A DNA stretch of 64,000 nt from Lentisphaerota bacterium (lineage in GTDB: Bacteria > Verrucomicrobiota > Lentisphaeria > Victivallales > Victivallaceae), in NCBI GenBank assembly GCA_015061745.1, contig SUWB01000008.1, forward strand, positions 22,382 to 86,381. The letters run 5' to 3'. The translations under genes were made by a program, and so were the position numbers. This document shows, one piece after another, positions 56,601-64,000 of this stretch. The first letter of the stretch is position 1. Every line of letters begins with the position of its first letter. The notes beneath the pieces are model-generated. The model did not search any database, was not told the origin of the DNA, and worked only from the letters and a program-made list of their open reading frames with translations.

Positions 56601-58163
56601 ATGGAACCGGATTTGAAAAAAATCAGTGTCACAATATGGATTATTCTTGCGGGAATACTCCTTTATACCGCCACATTATGGCAGCGGCCTCTTTTTATTT
56701 TTGAATTTCCGAGCGAAGAAATCCTGTCAGGTTCTTCTCTGAAAGGTAATTTACTGCCCCTGTCACAGCATCTTGAGCTTTTTATCCTCAAAAATGCCGG
56801 CGGCGTTCCTTTCTGGAACCGGATTTTTACTGCACTTATGACCATTGCCGCAGGAGGAGTCCTTTTTCTTGCCGGCAGCAGAGGAGCTCTTGCCAACAGT
56901 GCCAAGGCCGGAGCTTTGATCTTTTTGCTTATGCCTGCGGTCTTTCTCTTTGGAACTTCCGCTTCTCCATACCTTCAGCAGGGCGCACTGCTCACAATAA
57001 CGCTGTTTTCTCTTTTTGCTTTTGCTGAAAGCACATCAAAAGGTAAACTTGCCCTCTGGGGAGCTGCCGGAATACTGGCCGTGACCGGTACACTCACGCT
57101 CTTTACGGCACCCTTGCTTTATCTGACAGCATTGGCCGTACTGCTGCTTTATCTGCTCTGCCGCCGGATATTTATTTCCGGACACAAACATTCCTCTTAC
57201 CTGGTTCTGCTTGCCTTTATTCCGGGAGCCTTCCTGCTTCCCGGTACAAATTGGCAAACCCTTCAGGTGCCGCCGGGAACGGTCAGCTTGAAATCGGTTG
57301 CCGCCCTGCTTTCGGCAGGCTGCTTTCCCTGGATCGTGCTTGTGCCATTTCTTCTTAAAAATTTCCGCGCCAGACTGCGGACGATTTCAAATGAACCTTT
57401 CACGTTGTTTTCTCTGATCGTTTTTCTCTGTTCTCTGGCTGGAATATTTTTCACCGGACTTTCCGGAGGGCTGTTCGCCGCAGCATTAGCCGGTCTGGCA
57501 ATTCTTATGGCCGCATTTATGGAAATGGAGTATTTGGAAAACGGTTCCCGAATTTTCAACACACTCCTGTGGGTCCTTGCCATTATCTTCTTTTCGGCAG
57601 CATTATTTCTGGGAGGATATGGGGCTCTGACTCTTTACACCAAGATGCTTCCTGCTTCCTGTAAAATTTTCACTCCCCGGGATGCCTGGGCATTGACGGC
57701 CCTGGTCCCCGCAGTCTCCGGGATCTGGTTCATTACAGCTGCCGGGGAAATGCTCCACAAGGAACGTAAATTCCTTGCTTTTTGTGCTGGAACGGCCTTC
57801 GTTCTTCTTGCTTTTCACGGCCTTGTCCCCCTCAAGATCGTAGAAAACAATGCTCCTGTGAAATTTCTGACGCAGGCCGTTTCTCCCCGCTTGCCCTTGT
57901 CGGCCCCGATTTACTGTGACAAAACTCTCCTGGTTCCGGCCAGTGGGGTTTTTGAAGCTGAAAGAATCAAATATCTCCCCTCTCCGGAGGACCTTGCACC
58001 TCTCAAATCCGCAGCAAAAGAAAAAAAGAGTTTCTGTGTTCTCACCCTGTCACGCAAGGTCAGCGATGCTTTGCCTTTTCCCAAAACCACAATCCGTTCC
58101 GGCAGATTCATCGCCGTTTTTTATAACATCGATTTCCCTGAAATGCGTGTGAGGAAACAATGA
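56601..58163 (+). CDS. Multi-TM GT-C-like membrane protein (divergent ArnT/PMT-like)
   Basis: ~11 TM segments; paralog-like layout to the next gene but without a clear DE-type catalytic loop. Confidence 0.5.
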   Translation: MEPDLKKISVTIWIILAGILLYTATLWQRPLFIFEFPSEEILSGSSLKGNLLPLSQHLELFILKNAGGVPFWNRIFTALMTIAAGGVLFLAGSRGALANSAKAGALIFLLMPAVFLFGTSASPYLQQGALLTITLFSLFAFAESTSKGKLALWGAAGILAVTGTLTLFTAPLLYLTALAVLLLYLLCRRIFISGHKHSSYLVLLAFIPGAFLLPGTNWQTLQVPPGTVSLKSVAALLSAGCFPWIVLVPFLLKNFRARLRTISNEPFTLFSLIVFLCSLAGIFFTGLSGGLFAAALAGLAILMAAFMEMEYLENGSRIFNTLLWVLAIIFFSAALFLGGYGALTLYTKMLPASCKIFTPRDAWALTALVPAVSGIWFITAAGEMLHKERKFLAFCAGTAFVLLAFHGLVPLKIVENNAPVKFLTQAVSPRLPLSAPIYCDKTLLVPASGVFEAERIKYLPSPEDLAPLKSAAKEKKSFCVLTLSRKVSDALPFPKTTIRSGRFIAVFYNIDFPEMRVRKQ

Positions 58164-59875
58164 AGAAGACTCTTTGCATTTTCTTATTTCTGGCAGCGGC
58201 TCTTTATCTGACTCCGGCTTTCTTCCGCCCCCTGGCGGCACCGGAGGAGTTCCGCTATGCTGAAATGGCCCGTGAAATGCTTGTCGGGGGAAACTACGTT
58301 ACGCCGACCTTGCTGGGAGGACGTTTGTTTGAAATGCCCCCTATGGCAAGCTGGTTGACAGCAGCAAGTTTCAACATCTTCGGATTCAATGGTTTTGCTG
58401 CACGTTTCTTTTCTCTCGCAGGAGCCTTGGGCAGTGCGCTGCTTCTTTATCTGTGGGGCCGCAGACAGACCTTGTCTCAAGCCTCCTCCTGCAACAGTGC
58501 GTTCCTTTATTTGAGCAGTACCGTGATCGTTGCAGCAGGCTCTATGGCAGCTCCGGAAATGATTTGGGGATTTTTCCTGACGGGAGCATTGGTATCTTTT
58601 GGAATTGCTGCCGAAAGCCGTTCCCCTGCGGAACGTTTTTTCTTTCTTGCCGGAGCCGGAATAGCTATGGGATGCGGATTCCTGACAAAAGGTTTTCTCG
58701 GCTTTGCATTGCCCCTTTTGGCTGTTTGCACCTGGCTGCTGTCCGGAAAACGCTGGAAAGAGTTTCTTTACCTGCCCTGGCTGCCCCTGGCGGCAGCGTT
58801 GCTCGTTGCTGCCCCCTGGGCATTGGCCATCCACAAAGCAGAACCGGACTTCTGGCACCAGTTTGCCATATACGGTGAATGGAGACGCTTCACAACCGTC
58901 GCTTCTTTCCCCTATTGGCTGCGCCTTGCCCTTTTGGCGGCGGGGTTGTTCCCCGGCATTTTTCCGGTATTGGCAGGCGTATTCCACCTGTCCCCGGAAG
59001 CCTGGAGGGAGTTCCGGCAATCCCAGACAGTTCGTTTATCTTTCTGCTTTCTGGCACTCCCGGTTCTGTTGCTTTTGCTGCCCTGGGGCGATCCTGTGAG
59101 CTGCCTGTACGCCTGTATCGCTCCTGCGGCAATGTTGGGAGCATTGCTTCTGGATAAGGCAGACTCCAACAAACTTTTCGCAAGCCTGCGCAAAAATACC
59201 ACAGTATTTGCCTGTCTCTTTATACTTGCGGGAGCTGCGGTTCTTTTGTCTGAACTTCTGTATTTGCTTGGGGGGACTGGGATTGTTTCTGTTCTGCCTC
59301 TGAAAGTTGCTGTTTGGGCTCCCTTTCTTACGACGGCGGCTCTGGGAATGGTGGTATCAGGAACTATTCTTTTCGTCAACCGCAAAAGCAAATTGCCTGA
59401 ACCGGAAAGTTTTTTCACCCTCTTTCCCATTGTCGCAGCAGTCTGTGTCGTTTTTTTCCCCGGATTTACCGCGCACAGCAAGCTGCCTGAGTATGAACTG
59501 CTCGACATCGCCAGTCAACTTTCAGCAGAAAAGATCCGCCACCCCCGGCTTCTTGCCGCCCCGGAACTGATGCACGCCGCCGCCTGGAGCTTCAAAGACA
59601 ATACGGTGCAAATCATCAACACCCCGGATGAATTGGAATACGGCCACCGCTATGCCCTCTCCCGGGGCGAACGTCCCTTGATGCTCACCTATGAACAGAT
59701 CAGTGCCCTGGTTAATAACTCCGGACGTAAAGAGGGGATACTGCTTCTGATGCGTAAAGACAATCTGTATAAACTGCCCGAAAAACTCCTGACAACCGGC
59801 AAAACATTTTCCACTGCGGGAGCAATCAGTGCAATCTACTACCCTGGAAAAGAGGATAAAAAGACTGAAAAATGA
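58160..59875 (+). CDS. GT39/ArnT-like glycosyltransferase
   Basis: APEEFRYAEMAREMLVGGNYVTPTLLGGRLFEMPPMASWLTAASFNIFG. Confidence 0.8.
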   Translation: MKKTLCIFLFLAAALYLTPAFFRPLAAPEEFRYAEMAREMLVGGNYVTPTLLGGRLFEMPPMASWLTAASFNIFGFNGFAARFFSLAGALGSALLLYLWGRRQTLSQASSCNSAFLYLSSTVIVAAGSMAAPEMIWGFFLTGALVSFGIAAESRSPAERFFFLAGAGIAMGCGFLTKGFLGFALPLLAVCTWLLSGKRWKEFLYLPWLPLAAALLVAAPWALAIHKAEPDFWHQFAIYGEWRRFTTVASFPYWLRLALLAAGLFPGIFPVLAGVFHLSPEAWREFRQSQTVRLSFCFLALPVLLLLLPWGDPVSCLYACIAPAAMLGALLLDKADSNKLFASLRKNTTVFACLFILAGAAVLLSELLYLLGGTGIVSVLPLKVAVWAPFLTTAALGMVVSGTILFVNRKSKLPEPESFFTLFPIVAAVCVVFFPGFTAHSKLPEYELLDIASQLSAEKIRHPRLLAAPELMHAAAWSFKDNTVQIINTPDELEYGHRYALSRGERPLMLTYEQISALVNNSGRKEGILLLMRKDNLYKLPEKLLTTGKTFSTAGAISAIYYPGKEDKKTEK

Positions 59876-60450
59876 GTAGCCTTTTTTGGAAATTTTTGAA
59901 AAACCCCCGGCAAGTAGGAGCCTGCTGTGCATCTTCGCCTGCACTGTGCCGTGAAATCACATCCGCCATTGGAGTTGAAAGCGCAGATCTTATTGCCGAA
60001 CTGGGTCCCGGCACAGGGGTCATCACCGAAGAAATTTGTTCAAAACTGAAACCGGGAGCAAAACTCGCCGCCGTTGAATTGGACGAAGCTCTGGCTAACG
60101 GCATTGAACGCCGCTTCAAAAATGTCACTGTTTTCAGGGGGTGTGCTTCTCAGCTGGATACAATGCTGAACTCCCGGGCCCTTCCCAAAGCTGACGTGGT
60201 CATTTCCGGTTTACCTTTTGCTATTTTTCCCGAGGAGCTTCAGGAAAAAATCCTGCGGGGGATCGTCCGCAGTCTCGTTCCCGGCGGCACCTTTGCCACA
60301 TTTGCTTATTTGCAGGGAGTGATCCTGCCTGCCGGAGTCCGGTTCCGCAGGAAATTGGAAAACACATTTCCTGAAGTCACCACCAGTCAAATCGTCTGGA
60401 ACAATATGCCGCCTGCATTTGTTTACAGATGCCGTAAGCTCGGAGAGTAA
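59872..60450 (+). CDS. SAM-dependent methyltransferase (rRNA dimethylase/PmtA-like)
   Basis: IAELGPGTGVITEEICSKL; VISGLPFAIFPEELQEKIL. Confidence 0.8.
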   Translation: MSSLFWKFLKNPRQVGACCASSPALCREITSAIGVESADLIAELGPGTGVITEEICSKLKPGAKLAAVELDEALANGIERRFKNVTVFRGCASQLDTMLNSRALPKADVVISGLPFAIFPEELQEKILRGIVRSLVPGGTFATFAYLQGVILPAGVRFRRKLENTFPEVTTSQIVWNNMPPAFVYRCRKLGE

Positions 60451-60454
60451 AAAT

Positions 60455-60892
60455 ATGGAATCAATCAAGATCGTAATGGCAGAAGGTTCTGAAGATCTTT
60501 TTCCCCGCAAAGCTCATTCCGGCGATGCCGCCTGGGATCTGCGGGCAAGAGTGGCTTTGGAACTGCCTGTCGGCCGCAGCACCCTTGTGCCGACAGGGGT
60601 TTTTATTGAACTTCCTGAGGATTACGAAGCCCAGATCCGCCCCAGGAGCGGTTTGGCTCTGAAACACGACCTGATGCTCACCAACTCCCCCGGAACGGTC
60701 GATTCCGGATACCGGGGCGAAGTGGGGGTTATTATGTACAACGGCGGCAGTGCCCCCTATAAAATCGAACGGGGTGACCGGATCGCCCAAATGGTCATCT
60801 GCAAACTGCCCGCAGTGACTTTGGAACTTTGTTCACACTTGAGTGATTCCGACAGAGGTACAGGCGGATTCGGAAGTTCCGGCAAAAACTGA
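60455..60892 (+). CDS. dut: dUTP diphosphatase
   Basis: SGDAAWDLRA; RPRSGLALK; PGTVDSGYRGEVGV; RIAQMVI; RGTGGFGSSG. Confidence 0.95.
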   Translation: MESIKIVMAEGSEDLFPRKAHSGDAAWDLRARVALELPVGRSTLVPTGVFIELPEDYEAQIRPRSGLALKHDLMLTNSPGTVDSGYRGEVGVIMYNGGSAPYKIERGDRIAQMVICKLPAVTLELCSHLSDSDRGTGGFGSSGKN

Positions 60893-60904
60893 ATTTTATA
60901 TTGT

Positions 60905-60990
60905 GCACGGCTGGCGAAATTGGCAGACGCAACGGGTTTAGGTCCCGTCGCCCTAAAAGCGTGTGGGTTCGAGTCCCACGCCGTGTACCA
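60905..60990 (+). tRNA. tRNA-Leu (TAG)
   Basis: Class II tRNA, GCACGGC/GCCGTGT acceptor, anticodon loop TTTAGGT, GGTTCGAGTCC, encoded CCA. Confidence 0.95.
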
Positions 60991-61047
60991 TTTTCAGTAA
61001 AAGATATTGAGAAGGGAAAACTCCCCATACAGGGAACGCCTAAAAAA

Positions 61048-61085
61048 AAGGAGTGCTGCAAACATAAGGTGCAGCACTCCTTCTT
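61048..61085. terminator. Bidirectional terminator
   Basis: AAAAAAAAGGAGTGCTGCA...TGCAGCACTCCTTCTTT. Confidence 0.85.
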
Positions 61086-61098
61086 TGTGAGAACTTTG

Positions 61099-61932
61099 TT
61101 AAAGGATAGTACGGGTACCCCGGTACCAATTCCAAAAGTTTTTCAGATATTCCACCTGCTGACGGTGGTCGGGGCGGCAGAAAAATCCGCTCTGCAAAGC
61201 ACACCAGCCGTCGATGCGGCCCTTGTCAAGTTCAGTGGCAATCTTTTCACACTGCAATATCATCTGATCCATAGGCTGAGCACCGCCCGCATCGCCGTAA
61301 GCGTGAATGAACTGGCCCTGAATAATATCTTTTTCAGGATAAGTCCGCCGGATCAAACGCACCTGATCTTCATAAAGGGCGTTCCAGAAGTAATCAGTTG
61401 AGTGCCAGGACCAGATGCTCAAACCGTCAAAGTCCTTGCGGCAGCTTTCAAGCCGGGTAAAATCCTGAGTTGTGTGATAATGAACGATGTAAAGTTTCAG
61501 ATCGGGATTGACATCCTTCATTGCAGCATTGATGACGTGCAGATCCTCATCGGTCATATTTTTGCTGGGCCCTTCGGGAGAACGGAAGTCATCCAGGATA
61601 GCCCCTTTGATATTGGGGAATTTGAGAGAAAGTTCAGCGATCTTTGCGGCAGACTCTTTGTAAAGCAGCTCCCAGTCTCCGGAGCCTTCGTAACCGTGTT
61701 CAATATGGGTAAGGCCGCAGAAAACAGTTTCAAACTCCTGAAGCCGCTCACATTTTTTCTCAGTGAGACAATCCATTGTATGCAGAGAATTCATCCAGCA
61801 GACATTGGTACAGTCCAGATAGTTGGCGGCAGTCTCAAGGCTGCAGGAGGTGGGGCCGTTGACAAAGAAAGCCTTGCCGGGAACTTCGTCGAGGGTATAT
61901 CCCCAGACCCAGAAGCGTTTATCTTTTTTCAT
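61099..61932 (-). CDS. TIM-barrel-like protein of unknown function
   Basis: 277 aa; IKGAILDDFRSPEG, LKLYIVHYHT, DGLSIWSWHSTDYF. Confidence 0.6.
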   Translation of the reverse strand: MKKDKRFWVWGYTLDEVPGKAFFVNGPTSCSLETAANYLDCTNVCWMNSLHTMDCLTEKKCERLQEFETVFCGLTHIEHGYEGSGDWELLYKESAAKIAELSLKFPNIKGAILDDFRSPEGPSKNMTDEDLHVINAAMKDVNPDLKLYIVHYHTTQDFTRLESCRKDFDGLSIWSWHSTDYFWNALYEDQVRLIRRTYPEKDIIQGQFIHAYGDAGGAQPMDQMILQCEKIATELDKGRIDGWCALQSGFFCRPDHRQQVEYLKNFWNWYRGTRTIL

Positions 61933-62042
61933 TTTTCTCCTTTTGTGTCATTTTCTTTGATTAAAGAATTGCATTTTCTGTTGTATGTACTATATTATAC
62001 ACTTGAAATCAAAAAAATAAATGTCATAAACGTGAAAAAAAT

Positions 62043-62813
62043 ATGTCAAATTCCACCACATTTGAAAATTTTTCTTTGCACATCCACATTACCCGTTATC
62101 TGAAAAGTGTCCAATGGGAATGCAATGAAGTGCTCCATCCCACCTGGTTCCTTTTCTGGAACCCTTCAGCGGGAGCCCGGATCATCTGCGGAAATCAGGA
62201 GTTTGAAATCACACCTGAATATGCTTTTCTCATCCCCGGATACACTGTCATTTCAGGCTTTTCCCAAAAGCCTTTTTCGCATCTCTACACCCATTTTTCC
62301 GTGGGAGCCCCTTTTGACACAGTAAAAAATCAAATTTTCCGTCTGCCCCCCGAACCGGCAAAACATTTCTTTGAAAACCACTTGTCCGCCCCTCCTTTTC
62401 AGCAGCAGCTCTACTGGCGGATCCTGATTCTGGAATACCTTGCCCTGCTGCCCAAAGAAGCCTTCGGCAGCACTCCTCAAACCGATCAGAGGATCCGCAA
62501 AGTCCTTGAATGGGCGGAAAAGCACAACTTTGTCAACATTGACAATGAACAGCTTGCCAAAACAGCAGGAATGTCCGTCAACAATTTCTACCGCTGTTTC
62601 CGCAGGGAACTGCAAATTTCTCCCAAACGTTATTTTTTGAGTATGAGACTGAACCGGGCAAGAAATATGCTGGCCTCAGGGAAAAAGGATATTGCAGAAG
62701 TTGCAAGAAGTTGCGGATTTGCCGACCGTTATCAATTTTCCAAAGCCTATAAACAATTTTTCGGCATCTCCCCGGGAGCATTTCGCCGCCATACAACAGA
62801 AACAGACAACTGA
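62043..62813 (+). CDS. AraC family transcriptional regulator
   Basis: Two C-terminal HTHs: AKTAGMSVNNFYRCFRRELQISPKRYFLSMRLNRA and IAEVARSCGFADRYQFSKAYKQFFGISPGAFRR. Confidence 0.93.
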   Translation: MSNSTTFENFSLHIHITRYLKSVQWECNEVLHPTWFLFWNPSAGARIICGNQEFEITPEYAFLIPGYTVISGFSQKPFSHLYTHFSVGAPFDTVKNQIFRLPPEPAKHFFENHLSAPPFQQQLYWRILILEYLALLPKEAFGSTPQTDQRIRKVLEWAEKHNFVNIDNEQLAKTAGMSVNNFYRCFRRELQISPKRYFLSMRLNRARNMLASGKKDIAEVARSCGFADRYQFSKAYKQFFGISPGAFRRHTTETDN

Positions 62814-62916
62814 AACACAAATTTCGGCGGCCTGCCATTGAATTATTCTCCTTCCAAAGATATATTATACGCAATACAATTTAAGAAAATAAACAAAAAG
62901 ATAGAATAATTGTTTT

Positions 62917-63855
62917 ATGAAAAGTGCACTGGGTTTGCTTTTGGGTTTTTTAGCCACCGCAGCGTGGGGAAGTTTTTATATCGTAGGCCGCTGGCTTTTC
63001 GGAGAGGAAGACGGGGGAAATCTCAATCCCTATCTTGCCAATCTGTTGAGATTTTCTCTGGCAGTTTGCACCCTGTCCCCCTTGCTTCTGATGCCGAAAA
63101 ACCGTACACTTATCAAGCGGGCCTTTGTCAAAGACTGGAAAATATTTCTTCTCATCGCCCTTGTGGGCATCGTTCTGGAAAGTTATTTCGTCCTCTACGC
63201 ATTGAATTTCACCACAGCCTCCCGCTGTTCCCTTATGGCCAACTGTTCTCCCATTGCCACAGTCATTCTGGCCTTTCTGCTGCTCAAGGAAAAAATGACG
63301 CCCAATGCGGTCATCGGTATGCTCATCGGTTTTGCCGGAATCATTCTCGCCGGCACAGCTCAGGGCGGCGATATCTATGCCGACACCGGCTGGCGTACCC
63401 TTATCGGTGACGGAATGGCACTGGCTTCAGGATTCTGTTGGGCCTTTTTCACGGTTTTCGGAGCTAAAGTCTCTGACGAATACGGCGGTCCTGTCAGTAT
63501 GTTCGTCTCTTTTGTGCTGGGGTGCGTATTGATGCTGCCGGTGGTCTGCCTGACCACAAGCATACAGGAATTTCAAGCTCTCACTCCCCGGATCTGGGGC
63601 GGATTTGTTTATACGGGCATTATTACTCTGGCCCTTGCCAATGCCTGTTGGTATGCGGCCCTCAAATATCTGAAACCCAGCGTACTGGGAGCTTTCGGAT
63701 ATCTTTCAGCCGCCATTACTTTCACACTCTCTGGCCTTGTTCTGAAAGAAAAGTTCAGCCTTCCCTTTATTATTGCTATCGCACTTGTTCTGGGGGGTAT
63801 GGCTCTGATGATGGCCCGTCCCGGCAAAGAGGAAAAAAAACCAAACAGAGAATAA
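62917..63855 (+). CDS. EamA/DMT family transporter
   Basis: 10 TM segments; FLATAAWGSFYIVGRW; ASRCSLMANCSPIATVILAFLLLKEKM. Confidence 0.88.
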   Translation: MKSALGLLLGFLATAAWGSFYIVGRWLFGEEDGGNLNPYLANLLRFSLAVCTLSPLLLMPKNRTLIKRAFVKDWKIFLLIALVGIVLESYFVLYALNFTTASRCSLMANCSPIATVILAFLLLKEKMTPNAVIGMLIGFAGIILAGTAQGGDIYADTGWRTLIGDGMALASGFCWAFFTVFGAKVSDEYGGPVSMFVSFVLGCVLMLPVVCLTTSIQEFQALTPRIWGGFVYTGIITLALANACWYAALKYLKPSVLGAFGYLSAAITFTLSGLVLKEKFSLPFIIAIALVLGGMALMMARPGKEEKKPNRE

Positions 63856-63871
63856 TCCCCTTCCCTCTTTT

Positions 63872-64000
63872 ATAATCGAGTAGGAGGCTGTCCATTATTT
63901 GGACAGCCGTCCTCTCACACCACCGTACGTGCCGTTCGGCATACGGCGGTTCAGTAACTTGAGTGCAGTTCATTATACCGGATGAAGATATCGTCATATC
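63872..64000 (-). mobile_element. 3' end of a group II intron (domains V and VI), truncated by window edge
   Basis: Minus strand GAACCGCCGTATGCCGAACGGCACGTACGGTGGT (34-nt D5, 63952-63919), then GAGGACGGCTGTCC...GGACAGCCTCCTACTCGATTAT (D6 and 3' end). Confidence 0.85.

Noticed and set aside
60901-61401. 166-aa plus-strand ORF
   Set aside because: Runs through tRNA-Leu and the terminator and antisense to the 61099 gene
61402-62103. 233-aa plus-strand ORF
   Set aside because: Antisense to the 61099-61932 gene and overlaps the AraC start

Overview
64 kb chromosomal window, apparently from a Lentisphaerota (Victivallales-like) bacterium; this is inferred from H-X9-DG pseudopilins, DUF4838-type and large secreted carbohydrate-active-like proteins, and a V-type ATPase. 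It is mostly ordinary chromosome: the 3' part of an Ech-type [NiFe] hydrogenase operon, secreted proteins, a divergent sigma-70 factor, NadE, an amino-acid ABC transporter, V-ATPase subunits I and K, two ProA paralogs, LplA, DapB, a ROK protein, an XPB-like helicase, two GT-C membrane proteins, Dut, tRNA-Lys(CTT), tRNA-Leu(TAG), and the 3' end of a group II intron at the right edge. The main unexplained signals are: (1) two pseudopilin genes whose prepilin-peptidase motif FTLIELLV is repeated 2x and 3x in frame, with hairpin-rich cassettes between the copies, including a regular array of GNA-loop mini-hairpins separated by 9-nt TGCTTCATA spacers; (2) each of these genes lies just upstream of a very large secreted NGSFE-type protein; (3) near-total absence of CATG (3 seen by eye against ~250 expected for random sequence); (4) four A-tracts phased at exactly 10 bp upstream of a promoter; (5) a membrane-anchored pseudokinase-ankyrin protein next to V-ATPase genes, an AAC(3)-TIM-barrel fusion, and a sigma factor with altered -10-reading residues. 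All calls come from reading the sequence; no searches were run.
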